Source: JAITWN01 sp050486285 (lineage in GTDB: Bacteria > Pseudomonadota > Gammaproteobacteria > SZUA-140). From it: 64,000 bases of DNA. The stretch spans positions 101,699-165,698 of the forward strand of contig JBJHCZ010000004.1 in the NCBI GenBank assembly GCA_050486285.1, in the 5' to 3' direction. Below, in pieces: positions 8,845 to 16,772 of this stretch (positions are counted from its first letter, which is position 1; every line of letters starts with the position of its first letter). A program made the translations under genes and the position numbers. The notes beneath the pieces are model-generated. The model saw only the letters and a program-made list of their open reading frames with translations. It searched no databases and was not told where the DNA came from.

Positions 8845-9438
8845 ATGAAAATATATCTGCCCGGAAATACCATGGTTGCCACGACTATTGTAGTCCTGCT
8901 CACGCTCGGTATTGCAGCCTGTGACAATTCCTCCGATGAAACCCGGTCAGAGTCACGCAGCGACAGCATGACTGCGGCTATCTCTGACGCAGCCATGACC
9001 GCTCAGGTCAAGGCGAAACTGGCGACCGCAGGCGATTTGAAGAGTTCCGATATCAGCGTCTCAACGGCCAATGGCGTGGTTACGCTTGAAGGTACAGTGG
9101 CCAATGCAGACGCCAAAGCCCGTGCGGAGCAGGTGGCCAATTCTGTCGATGGTGTCAGGAGCATAAGGAATAACCTGCACGCCGGCTCAGGGGGCATCAG
9201 CATGGCAGGCGCAGAGCGGGTCATGTCCGATAGCTGGATCACCACCAAGGTGAAATCCGAGTTGCTGGCCGATAGCCTGAGCAAGGGTTTCGAAGTCAAT
9301 GTCGAAACCAGACAAGGCGTAGTAGCCCTGTCAGGTGAAATGAAGGATCAGGCAGCCGTCGATCATGTTACGGAGATTGCCGAGGGCGTAGAGGGCGTCA
9401 AGAATGTCGATACATCGGGATTGACAGTCAGCGACTGA
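8845..9438 (+). CDS. BON-domain lipoprotein, OsmY-like
   Basis: This is a 197-residue protein with a lipoprotein signal (LLTLGIAACDNS) and two BON domains. The first is about residues 50-110 (DAAMTAQVKAKLATAG...GVVTLEGTVANADAKARAEQVA) and the second is the C-terminal part (DSWITTKVKSELLADS...GVVALSGEMKDQAAVDHV). BON proteins such as OsmY bind phospholipid or stabilise the envelope under osmotic stress. I use the ATG at 8845 behind GGAGTG, since 17 extra upstream residues would hide the signal peptide. A likely terminator follows at 9461. Confidence 0.87.
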   Translation: MKIYLPGNTMVATTIVVLLTLGIAACDNSSDETRSESRSDSMTAAISDAAMTAQVKAKLATAGDLKSSDISVSTANGVVTLEGTVANADAKARAEQVANSVDGVRSIRNNLHAGSGGISMAGAERVMSDSWITTKVKSELLADSLSKGFEVNVETRQGVVALSGEMKDQAAVDHVTEIAEGVEGVKNVDTSGLTVSD

Positions 9439-9460
9439 AATCGTGCGCAGCAGTGGCAGT

Positions 9461-9494
9461 CGAGGTCTCTTTATGAGGCCCCGTTATTTTCTTC
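9461..9494 (+). terminator. Intrinsic terminator after the BON gene
   Basis: GGTCTC (9464-9469) pairs with GAGGCC (9475-9480), one pair being G-U, across a 5-base loop. It is followed by a T-rich run (TTATTTTCTT). It lies 25 bases after the BON-domain stop. Confidence 0.5.
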
Positions 9495-9701
9495 CCCTCA
9501 TCGACGGATTAATGACAGTAACGCTGACATAGAAAAATTTAATGCAGCGGATTAAACGAGCAACCGAGCGCAACCTGAAGGATGCGGCTTCGTTCATCAA
9601 GGAATGATCAAGGACAGGGTATGAGCTGTCGTGAATAAAATCTGGCGGCAGGGGGCAAAAACCCCTTGCCACACGCTTTATCAACTCTGATTGGAGGCAT
9701 C

Positions 9702-9884
9702 ATGAATAATCAGAACCAGGTAAAGGGCCGTGCCCGCGCTGTAAAGGGCAAGGGCAAGGAAATCGCCGGCAAGCTGGTTGGTAACCGGCGTCTGGAATTG
9801 AAAGGAAAATTGCAGAAAGCCGCCGGTAAAGCGCAAGCGGAAGCCGGTGATCTTCAGGAGGACATCGAGGAGAAGACAAGATGA
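9702..9884 (+). CDS. CsbD-family stress protein
   Basis: This hydrophilic 60-residue protein, rich in Lys, Gly and Ala (NQVKGRARAVKGKGKEIAGKLVGN...KGKLQKAAGKAQAEAGD), has the full CsbD pattern. In Bacillus csbD is a general-stress gene; in Proteobacteria its biochemical role is unknown. The ATG at 9702 follows TTGGAGG with ideal spacing. Its stop overlaps the PRC-barrel gene by ATGA. The 227 bases before it hold the BON terminator, a GC hairpin around 9650-9675 and no gene I can support. Confidence 0.85.
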   Translation: MNNQNQVKGRARAVKGKGKEIAGKLVGNRRLELKGKLQKAAGKAQAEAGDLQEDIEEKTR

Positions 9885-10279
9885 ACTATGTATTGCCCGA
9901 AACCTCTGCACGCAGGTCATTGCACGAGATTATCCCCGGGCAGATCATGATGAGCATAGACGCCTTTATCGGAGACAACGTCTATAACCCCAAGGGCGAA
10001 CGCCTGGGTAATATCCAGGACATCGTCCTCGACATTCAGAGCAACAAGCTGCGTTATGCCATTGTATCGTCGGGAGGCTTCCTCGGTATGGGCAGGCGGC
10101 TGCTGGCGGTGCCGTGGAATGCGCTGGATCTGGACCCGGACAACGGGAAAATTCTGCTCAATCTGGAGGCCACGCAGATCAGCAACGCACCCGGGTTTGA
10201 CAGAAATCATTGGCCCAACATGAGCGACAGTGCCTGGGCAGCCAGTATCCATTCCTATTACGGGACCAGCCAGGATTGA
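9881..10279 (+). CDS. PRC-barrel domain protein
   Basis: The product is 132 residues. The PRC-barrel fold is seen from MSIDAFIGDNVYNPKGERLGN through IQDIVLDIQSNKLRYAIVSSGGFLGMGRRLLAVPW, the typical order of strands in this small beta-barrel family. These domains occur in photosynthetic reaction centre H subunits, RimM and many stress proteins; no specific partner is indicated here. It is coupled to csbD by an ATGA overlap, so both are made from one transcript. Confidence 0.87.
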   Translation: MNYVLPETSARRSLHEIIPGQIMMSIDAFIGDNVYNPKGERLGNIQDIVLDIQSNKLRYAIVSSGGFLGMGRRLLAVPWNALDLDPDNGKILLNLEATQISNAPGFDRNHWPNMSDSAWAASIHSYYGTSQD

Positions 10280-10349
10280 ACGGGCGTGGATGTATCCCAC
10301 CCTGCCATGCGCACTCTATGGCGCAGTTTATCAAACAGGAGATCTACCA

Positions 10350-10691
10350 ATGAGTAAAGCAACAGATACCATTACGGGAAACTCGGGTCCGGGATCGCAT
10401 GTTCTCGAGAAGGGCGTCGATCGCCTGGCGAAGGGCGCCCATAATCGAATTGATTCCGCATCCGATGCCGCGGGCCCGGCGATCGATCGCATGACCTCCC
10501 GCGCGCATAATGCAGTAAACAAGGCGGATGAAGTAGCGACGCAGGCGGCCGTGGCGATCGAAGCGTTTGGCGTCAAGACTGAAGAACTGGCCGCCACCGG
10601 TGTGAATTATATGCGCAAGCATCCGCTGCTTTCACTGAGTCTGGCGGTCGCTGCCGGCTATGTACTGAGTCGTCTGCTGGCGTCCCGCTGA
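10350..10691 (+). CDS. DUF883/YqjD-ElaB-like protein, C-terminal membrane anchor
   Basis: This 113-residue protein is amphipathic and Ala/Asp/Arg-rich for its first ~85 residues. It ends in YMRKHPLLSLSLAVAAGYVLSRLLASR, the conserved tail of the YqjD/ElaB group. E. coli members are tail-anchored inner-membrane proteins that bind ribosomes in stationary phase. The ATG at 10350 is preceded by AGGAG. The next two genes resemble YqjE and YqjK in order, so this is a yqjDEK-like unit. Confidence 0.82.
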   Translation: MSKATDTITGNSGPGSHVLEKGVDRLAKGAHNRIDSASDAAGPAIDRMTSRAHNAVNKADEVATQAAVAIEAFGVKTEELAATGVNYMRKHPLLSLSLAVAAGYVLSRLLASR

Positions 10692-10705
10692 CAGACGCGC
10701 CGATT

Positions 10706-11146
10706 ATGATGATTCAGCGCGGCGACCCCGGGACAGGTTCCGGGGCAGAGGCCGGTGACGCGCCAGCGCCGCCAACAGGTCTGATCCGGGATGTGATCGG
10801 CCTCGTGCATGAAATCAGGGAGCAGGCGCACGACCACCTGCAACTGGCGGTTCTTGAGACGCGGCTGTCGATCAACAGTCTGCTGGCCATGGCGATCATT
10901 GCGATCGTCATTGCCATACTGCTGATCAGTGTATGGCTTGCGCTCGTGGGCGCTGCGGTCATGGCGCTGATCGCTGTCGGCCTCAGCCCTGCGGTCGCCC
11001 TGCTGGCGATGGGAGCCTGCAATCTCGCAGGCGCGTTACTGGGCTGGCTGCTGATACGGCGCCTGAGCAACTCGCTGGGTTGGCCTGCAACACTGCGTGC
11101 GCTCAGGTCGGAGTCGTCATCCAAAGGCGAGGGTCCATCGACATGA
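10706..11146 (+). CDS. YqjE-like (phage holin superfamily) membrane protein
   Basis: The product is 146 residues. A cytoplasmic amphipathic segment (IGLVHEIREQAHDHLQLAVLETRLS) precedes two strongly hydrophobic helices (LAMAIIAIVIAILLISVWLAL and AVALLAMGACNLAGALLGWLL). This is the arrangement of YqjE/holin-X family proteins that sit beside YqjD in E. coli. The function is unknown. The stop overlaps the next start by ATGA. Confidence 0.77.
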   Translation: MMIQRGDPGTGSGAEAGDAPAPPTGLIRDVIGLVHEIREQAHDHLQLAVLETRLSINSLLAMAIIAIVIAILLISVWLALVGAAVMALIAVGLSPAVALLAMGACNLAGALLGWLLIRRLSNSLGWPATLRALRSESSSKGEGPST

Positions 11147-11493
11147 GCATTCCCCCGGATCCGGGAGGCCCGGGTAAGTCGGCCTCCCTCAGGAAGAGGA
11201 TCGGTATCCTCGAAATCAGGATGAGTGAGCGTCGTCAGGGGATCGGCGACACCCTGTCCAGCATCAATGTGACGGTCCATACCCGAATGGTGTCGGTGGG
11301 CGCCCTGGTCGCCGCAGGCCTGTTTGGGGCCCTGCTCGAGAAACGCCACAGGATCAGGAACTGGTCCTTGCTGACGATGCTCAGTGCAGTCGATATCACG
11401 ATATGGAAGTTGTTCTCGCTGTACTCGAGCGCCGTGGCCTCTGCGCCCGATTATGGCGCCGGTAGTTACAACAAAACCGGTCCCGGAGCATGA
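11143..11493 (+). CDS. Small membrane-associated protein, YqjK position
   Basis: The product has 116 residues: a charged N-terminal helix (SLRKRIGILEIRMSERRQGIGDTL), a hydrophobic stretch (MVSVGALVAAGLFGALLE) and a second hydrophobic stretch (LLTMLSAVDITIWKLFSLYSSA). By position it matches YqjK, but similarity is too weak to name it. The ATG at 11143 overlaps the previous stop, which decides the start. It is the last gene before the second IS91 remnant. Confidence 0.66.
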   Translation: MSIPPDPGGPGKSASLRKRIGILEIRMSERRQGIGDTLSSINVTVHTRMVSVGALVAAGLFGALLEKRHRIRNWSLLTMLSAVDITIWKLFSLYSSAVASAPDYGAGSYNKTGPGA

Positions 11494-11930
11494 CGCCCGG
11501 CAAGGCGTAGCGGCGATGGCCGCCATACACTATTTTATATACTCTACTTTGCGGTGCCAGACTTGCCGGATCTGCGGCGGCACGATGAAAGTCATCGCCT
11601 GCATCGAAGACCCCGCAGTGATCCAGAAGATCCTCGATCACCTGAAGATCAAGGAGGAAACCCGCGATCCTTTTTCGTTTCCCGAAAGCCGGGAGCCGCT
11701 GGCCGGTGAGCAGGCCGTCCTGCTCGACTGACGCCCTGAACCCACAGATGGACTTACGATGCTACGACCGGAAACTTGGCAGGGTTCCGTTCGACAATAC
11801 GGTTAGACGGAGTTGTCTTTCAGGAAGAAGTGATTCAGGGCGGGCTCGACGGCATCGAATGGCCACCGTGCAATCCATTGGCTGTGAAAGACCGCTGGTC
11901 GCGGTCACAATGGGTGTTTATTCTTCTTAT
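11494..11930 (+). mobile_element. IS91-family transposon 3'-end remnant, copy B
   Basis: This 437-base gene-free stretch holds the end of an IS91-type transposase (11552-11731) and about 200 bases of element end. The part from 11640 to 11930 aligns with copy A at 2348-2670, and both copies stop at the same ...GGGTGTTTATTCTTC boundary. The two copies are in direct orientation about 9 kb apart. The bases 11494-11551 show nothing I can assign. The right edge touches the stop codon of pyrC on the opposite strand. Confidence 0.78.
11552..11731 (+). pseudogene. IS91-family transposase, C-terminal fragment
   Basis: About 59 codons encode RCQTCRICGGTMKVIACIED, then PAVIQKILDHLKIKEETRD and a Pro/Glu-rich tail ending EQAVLLD-stop. 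A cysteine cluster followed by GGxMKVIAxIEDPAVI is the hallmark C-terminus of IS91/ISCR-type rolling-circle transposases. The catalytic HUH/Y2 part is missing, so it is inactive. Confidence 0.82.
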
Positions 11931-12964
11931 TACACTCGCCGCCACACAATGACCTCGCCGGCGCGCAGAGGGACCAGCACATCATCGCCGAGCGGGTATT
12001 GCGGCGGGACCGTCCACGGCTCCCGATGCAGCGTGATGCGATCGGTATTGCGCGGCAGGCGATAGAAGTCGGCGCCGTGATGGCTGGCGAAGCCCTCGAT
12101 CCGGTCGAGCGCGCCGGCTTGCTCGAAGGCCTCGGCATAAAGCTCGATCGCGGCATGCGCGCTGTAGATGCCGGCGCAGCCGCAGGCGGTCTCCTTGCGT
12201 CCGCGCGCGTGCGGCGCGCTGTCGGTGCCGAGGAAGAACTTCGGACTGCCACCGGTCGCGGCGCCAAGCAGCGCGGCGCGATCCTCTTCGCGCTTCAGCA
12301 CCGGCAGACAATAATAGTGCGGGCGCACGCCGCCGGCGAGCAGCGCGTTGCGGTTGTAGAGCAGGTGATGCGCGGTGATCGTCGCGGCGACGGTCGCCGG
12401 CGCGGCGTGCACGAAGTCGACGGCGGCCCGCGTCGTGATGTGCTCGAAGACGATGCGCAGCCGCGGGAGGCGCCGAACCAGCGGTTCGAGGACCTCATCG
12501 ATGAAGCGCGCCTCGCGGTCGAAGATGTCGACATGCGCGGCGGTGACCTCGCCGTGAACCAGCAGCGGCAGGTCGACGACCTGCATCGCCTCGAGTACCG
12601 GCATGACTTTTTCGATCGCGGTGACGCCGCTGTCGGAGTTCGTCGTTGCGCCGGCCGGATAGAGCTTCACCGCGGCGACACTGCCGTCGCCGGCCGCGCG
12701 GCGGATCTCGTCGGGCGCGGTGCGGTCGGTCAGGTACAGCGTCATCAGCGGTTCGAAGCGGACGCCCTCGGGGACATGGGCGAGGATGCGTTCACGATAG
12801 GCCAGCGCCTGCGCGCAGGTCGTCACTGGCGGCGCCAGGTTCGGCATCACGATCGCGCGCGCGAAGCGCGCCGCGCAATGCGGGACCGTCGTCGCCAGCG
12901 CGGCGCCGTCGCGCAGGTGGATATGCCAGTCGTCAGGGCGGACGAGGGTCAGTGCGGTCTTCAT
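11930..12964 (-). CDS. pyrC: Dihydroorotase PyrC
   Basis: This is the zinc amidohydrolase that cyclises N-carbamoyl-aspartate to dihydroorotate in pyrimidine synthesis. Motifs are clear: WHIHLRDG (metal His pair), AVKLYPAGATTNS (the lysine that becomes carboxylated), LLVHGEV, FEHITTRAAVDFV and GTDSAPH (metal Asp). The length of 344 residues matches the class II bacterial enzyme when the ATG at 12964 is used; 9 more codons are open upstream. The stop codon lies right at the IS91 remnant edge, so the final residues VWRRV may have been changed by the insertion. The catalytic core is intact. Confidence 0.95.
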   Translation of the reverse strand: MKTALTLVRPDDWHIHLRDGAALATTVPHCAARFARAIVMPNLAPPVTTCAQALAYRERILAHVPEGVRFEPLMTLYLTDRTAPDEIRRAAGDGSVAAVKLYPAGATTNSDSGVTAIEKVMPVLEAMQVVDLPLLVHGEVTAAHVDIFDREARFIDEVLEPLVRRLPRLRIVFEHITTRAAVDFVHAAPATVAATITAHHLLYNRNALLAGGVRPHYYCLPVLKREEDRAALLGAATGGSPKFFLGTDSAPHARGRKETACGCAGIYSAHAAIELYAEAFEQAGALDRIEGFASHHGADFYRLPRNTDRITLHREPWTVPPQYPLGDDVLVPLRAGEVIVWRRV

Positions 12965-12997
12965 CGGATGGCCGGGCGGCGGCTCCCGCAACTGTGA

Positions 12998-13999
12998 TCA
13001 GCTGTCCGTCGGCAGTTCCGCCATCCGGCCCGTCATGCGGTCGATCGCCGCGACGCCGAACAGCCGGAAGCCGCGCAGCGCCTCGGGCGGGTGCCCGGCG
13101 ACGCAGACGATCGGCTTGCCGTGGCAGTGTCCCATGATCAGCGGCCGGCCCGAGCGCATCGGCACGCCGTCGACGACCAGCTTGCCGCAGGCGCGCAGGA
13201 GATCGGAGATGAAGTCGCGGCCGCCGACCGCGGTGCCGCCGGAGATCACGATCATGTCGGAATGGCGCAGCGCCTCTTTCACCGAGGCGACGAAGCCGTC
13301 GAAGTCGTCCCTCATGATGCCGGCGATGCGCGGGATGCCGCCGGCCTGCTGTACCGCAGCGGCGAGCATCACCGAGTTGCTGTCGCGGATTGCGCCGGGC
13401 CTGAGCGTGCCGGTGTAGGGGATGACCTCGTCGCCGGAAGAATAGATCGTCACGATCGGCTGCGCCGACACGGTGACCTGGTTGACGCCGGTGCTCGCGA
13501 TCGTGCCGATCTCGACCGGGCCGAGCAGGGTGCCGACCGGCACCGCGACCGCGTCCTGCATCAGGTCGCAGCCCTGTTCCTCGATGAAGAAACGCGGCGG
13601 AAACGGCCGGGTGATCGTGAAACCGCCGTCCTCGACCTTGGCCTCCCACTGGCGGACGACCGAGTAGGGTCCCTCGGGCACGAGGCTGCCGGTCGCGACG
13701 GCGACGCCTTCGCCGCGGGCAAAGGCGGGGCAGGTCTCGTCGCCCGGCTTGACCCTGCCCTTGATCCGGAACGCGACCGGGTGGTCTTCAGAGGCGCTGC
13801 TGGTATCGTCGGTATGGACCAGGAAGCCCTCGACGATCGCGCGCGGGTACGGCGGCATGTCGGTCGGCGCGATGACGTCGGCGGCGAGCACCCGCCCGGC
13901 GGCCTGCTCCAGCGGACAGTTCTCGACTGCCAGCGAGCGCAGGGGAATCGCATCGACGAATTTCCGTTGTGCCTCGCTCAGTGGGGACGGCTCGCTCAT
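12998..13999 (-). CDS. Divergent MoeA-like molybdopterin-binding protein, short form
   Basis: This 333-residue protein has the MoeA domain order: N-terminal LEQAAGRVLAADVIAPTDMPP, a beta-rich domain, GTIASTGVNQVTV, then the molybdopterin-binding domain with IYSSGDEVIP, PGAIRDSNSVMLAA and ISGGTAVGGRDF. MoeA inserts molybdate into adenylylated molybdopterin. Two features are odd. The usual PPFDNSAMDGYA is PPYPRAIVEGFL, so the catalytic-loop Asp is Glu, and the C-terminal domain IV of E. coli MoeA (411 aa) is absent. It may be a paralogue with another role. A GTG lies three codons upstream, but the ATG at 13999 has better spacing from GAGAGAGG. Confidence 0.75.
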   Translation of the reverse strand: MSEPSPLSEAQRKFVDAIPLRSLAVENCPLEQAAGRVLAADVIAPTDMPPYPRAIVEGFLVHTDDTSSASEDHPVAFRIKGRVKPGDETCPAFARGEGVAVATGSLVPEGPYSVVRQWEAKVEDGGFTITRPFPPRFFIEEQGCDLMQDAVAVPVGTLLGPVEIGTIASTGVNQVTVSAQPIVTIYSSGDEVIPYTGTLRPGAIRDSNSVMLAAAVQQAGGIPRIAGIMRDDFDGFVASVKEALRHSDMIVISGGTAVGGRDFISDLLRACGKLVVDGVPMRSGRPLIMGHCHGKPIVCVAGHPPEALRGFRLFGVAAIDRMTGRMAELPTDS

Positions 14000-14059
14000 C
14001 GGGGACACCTCTCTCGGGTTCTTCGCAGCCTAACAGGATAACCGATTCACACCCGCGGG

Positions 14060-15544
14060 TCAGTCGAGCTTGCGCAGGATGTCCCGGTCGAGCAGCAGGT
14101 TCAGCGTGAAGCGCACGCCGGCGCCGGTGATGTCGGTCGGGACATGCGCCAGGCCGCCCTTGTGATTGCCCGACGACAGGTCGAGGTGCAGCCACGGTCG
14201 CCCGTCGACGAAGCGGTTCAGGAAGCGCGCCGCGAGAATATGGTCGGCAGGGCCTTCCAGCGTGCACTGCCTGACGTCGGCGACCTTGCTTTCGAGGTCC
14301 TGGTCGAAGTCGGCGTCGATCGGGAACGGCCACACGCGCTCGCCGCTGTCCCGCCCGGCCGCGATCACGTCGGGATGCAGCGCGGGACGGTTGGTGAAGG
14401 CGCCGCTGTAGCGCGTGCCGAGGGCATGGACGCAGCTGCCGGTCAGCGTCGCGTAGTCGATGATCAGCGCCGGCCTTTCGCGGCTTGCGAGCGCGAGCGT
14501 GTCGGCGAGTACCATGCGGCCCTCGGCATCGGTGTGCATGACCTCGATGGTCGTGCCGTTGCAGGCGGTGACGACGTCGTTCTGCTTGTAGGCGCGCGGC
14601 CCGATATGGTTCTGCGCCAGCGCCAGCCAGCAGTCGACCGCGAACGGGACCTTGAGCCGCGACAGCGCGAGCAGCGTGCCGAGCGCGACCGCGCTGCCTT
14701 CCATGTCCTCGTGCATGCCGTGCATGTGCTTCGCCGGCTTCAGATTGACGCCGCCGGTGTCGAAGCAGATGCCCTTGCCGACCAGCGCCAGGGGGTCAGA
14801 CCCCGTTTTCGGCCGATACTGCAGATGCACGATCCCGGCATCATCCGTCGCGCTGCCCTGGGCCACCGCGAGGAAGGCCCCGGCGCCCTTGCGCCGGAGC
14901 GCGCGGCTGTCCAGAAAGCGCAGGCGCCAGCCCTCGCGGCGGGCGAGCGCGCCGATCCGTCGCCGGTACAGCGCCGGCGTCAGCGCATTCGGCGGCAGCA
15001 TCGTCAGTTCGCGGGCGAGGTTGTTGCCTTCGGCCTCGGCGCGGACGCGCGCAAGGTCGAGGCGCTGTCCACCGCCGAACAGACGCAGCCGCCTGAGCGC
15101 CGTTGGCGGTGTCTTCTTGCTCCTGAAGTCGGGCATCGTGGCCGCGCCGGCCAGCGTCGCCGCGGCGACGGCCTCGAGGATCCGCGCGCAGGCCGAGGCC
15201 GGGAAGCCCGGCGCGATGACCGTGATCTCGCGCGCGCGGTGCGCGAGATGGGTCGAGACATGACGGCGCGCCAGCTCGAGCAGCCTGTAGGTGTCGATGC
15301 CCGCGTCCGCGGTCGTCAGGCTGACGCGGGTGCCGGCCGGGTTCGGCAGGTCGGTGACCAGCGGCGCCGTCGCCAGTCCCGCGCTGCCGGCGCGCTCGAC
15401 GCGCCGGCGCAGGACCTCGCCGCCGGGGAGTCGCCCGAGGCCCCGTTCGAGGCCGTCCGCCGGCAGAAAAACAATCAGGTTTTCAGTTTGTTCGAGGGTG
15501 CCCCGCGGCGCCGGCCCGGACCCGTGCTCTATGCGTATGACCAT
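14060..15544 (-). CDS. M17 family leucyl aminopeptidase-like protein
   Basis: This is a 494-residue cytosolic peptidase of the PepA family. The C-terminal catalytic domain has GKGICFDTGGVNLKP (the metal- and substrate-binding Lys and Asp), HEDMEGSA, the signature HTDAEGRMVLAD (usually NTDAEGR) and the late LEGPADHILAARFL. The N-terminal domain is poorly conserved, as is usual. The His in place of Asn in the signature and the HGMHEDMEG loop mark a PepA paralogue rather than the housekeeping enzyme. A perfect GGGGTC-A-GACCCC palindrome lies inside the gene at 14792-14804. Confidence 0.87.
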   Translation of the reverse strand: MVIRIEHGSGPAPRGTLEQTENLIVFLPADGLERGLGRLPGGEVLRRRVERAGSAGLATAPLVTDLPNPAGTRVSLTTADAGIDTYRLLELARRHVSTHLAHRAREITVIAPGFPASACARILEAVAAATLAGAATMPDFRSKKTPPTALRRLRLFGGGQRLDLARVRAEAEGNNLARELTMLPPNALTPALYRRRIGALARREGWRLRFLDSRALRRKGAGAFLAVAQGSATDDAGIVHLQYRPKTGSDPLALVGKGICFDTGGVNLKPAKHMHGMHEDMEGSAVALGTLLALSRLKVPFAVDCWLALAQNHIGPRAYKQNDVVTACNGTTIEVMHTDAEGRMVLADTLALASRERPALIIDYATLTGSCVHALGTRYSGAFTNRPALHPDVIAAGRDSGERVWPFPIDADFDQDLESKVADVRQCTLEGPADHILAARFLNRFVDGRPWLHLDLSSGNHKGGLAHVPTDITGAGVRFTLNLLLDRDILRKLD

Positions 15545-15719
15545 GTAATTCCGTCACTTTTCATGGGCCTGTTATTGACCTCATCGGGGAAAAACCGGAT
15601 GATACTCCGTTGCTGTGCGTCTATCGACCGGCCCGGCTCTGGAAGCAGGGAAACGCAGAACAATATCAATGAAAACAGGCAAGTTGACAAATATGACTCA
15701 GAGTAGGGACGGCTAGCCC

Positions 15720-16772
15720 ATGAATGTCACCGCAGGTTATCTCAAGAAGGGGGCGCGCCAGACCGAGACGCGCCCGCTCAGCGTCGCCGACAAGAAGCGC
15801 CTGCTGCACGAGATGCTGTACGCGCGGCGCTTCGAGGAGCGCTGCTACGAGGCCTACGTGGAGCGCAAGATCGGCGGCTTCCTGCACCTGTACTCCGGCC
15901 AGGAGGCCTGCGTGCACGGGGTCATGGAGGCGGCCCGCCCGGGCCACGACTACGTCATTACCGGTTACCGCGACCACATCCACGCGATCAAGTGCGGCGC
16001 CGACCCGAAGCGGGTCATGGCCGAGCTGTACGGCAAGGAGACCGGCAGCAGCCGCGGCCGCGGCGGCTCGATGCATGTCTTCGATGTCGAGGCGCGCTTC
16101 ATGGGCGGTTACGCGCTGGTCGGCGGCCCGTTCCCGCTCGCCGCCGGGATCGCCAAGGGCATCAAGATGAAGGGCGGCGACGAGATCTCGATCTGCTTCC
16201 TCGGCGATGCCGCCAACAACCAGGGTACCTTCCACGAGACGCTGAACATGGCGCGCATATGGCAGCTGCCGGTGCTGTTCGTCTGCGAGAACAACCTCTA
16301 CGGCATCGGCACCCGCATCGACCGCTCGACCGCGGTGATGGACCAGTACAAGCGCGCCGCCGCCCATGACATCCCGGCGGTGCAGACCGACGGCCAGGAC
16401 GTCGAGGCCGTCTACGAGGCCGCGGTCACCGCGGTCAACCATGTACGCTCGGGTGAAGGCCCGTATTTCCTCGAACTGATGACCTATCGCTATCGCGGCC
16501 ACTCGATGTCCGACTCGAACGCCTACCGCAAGAAGGACGAAGAGAAGAAGTGGCTCAAGCGCGACCCGATTCACCTTCTGCGCAATCGCCTGATCGATGA
16601 CAACGAGCTGACGCTGGACCACTTCAAGGCGATGGACCGCGAGATCATCGACCGGATCGAGAACGAGGTGATCCGTTTCGCCGAGGAGTCGCCGGAACCG
16701 TCGCCGGATGAGGTGGAGAAATACGTGCTCGCGGACAACGATCCGTGGGTCAACGGCGGAGGAAAGCGCTGA
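15720..16772 (+). CDS. pdhA: Pyruvate dehydrogenase E1 component, alpha subunit
   Basis: This is the thiamine-diphosphate subunit of a heterotetrameric E1 that decarboxylates pyruvate and acetylates the E2 lipoyl group. The 350 residues include YARRFEERCYEAY, YSGQEA, ITGYRDHIHAI, RGGSMH, the ThDP/Mg motif LGDAANNQGTFHE and YRYRGHSMSD with the regulatory-loop serine. The start is the ATG at 15720; a TTGACA is visible at 15681 but no convincing -10 follows. The stop overlaps the E1 beta start (TGATG), so the two subunits are coupled. Confidence 0.94.
   Translation: MNVTAGYLKKGARQTETRPLSVADKKRLLHEMLYARRFEERCYEAYVERKIGGFLHLYSGQEACVHGVMEAARPGHDYVITGYRDHIHAIKCGADPKRVMAELYGKETGSSRGRGGSMHVFDVEARFMGGYALVGGPFPLAAGIAKGIKMKGGDEISICFLGDAANNQGTFHETLNMARIWQLPVLFVCENNLYGIGTRIDRSTAVMDQYKRAAAHDIPAVQTDGQDVEAVYEAAVTAVNHVRSGEGPYFLELMTYRYRGHSMSDSNAYRKKDEEKKWLKRDPIHLLRNRLIDDNELTLDHFKAMDREIIDRIENEVIRFAEESPEPSPDEVEKYVLADNDPWVNGGGKR

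Noticed and set aside
2348..11930. An active composite transposon
   Set aside because: Both IS91 copies are 3' fragments without catalytic domains and have diverged from each other, so the block is a relic.
11930..12997. Long plus-strand frame opposite pyrC
   Set aside because: Shadow of pyrC; the minus strand has all dihydroorotase motifs.
15681..15719. Strong promoter for pdhA from TTGACA
   Set aside because: TTGACA is present at 15681 but no -10-like sequence stands at 16-18 bp.
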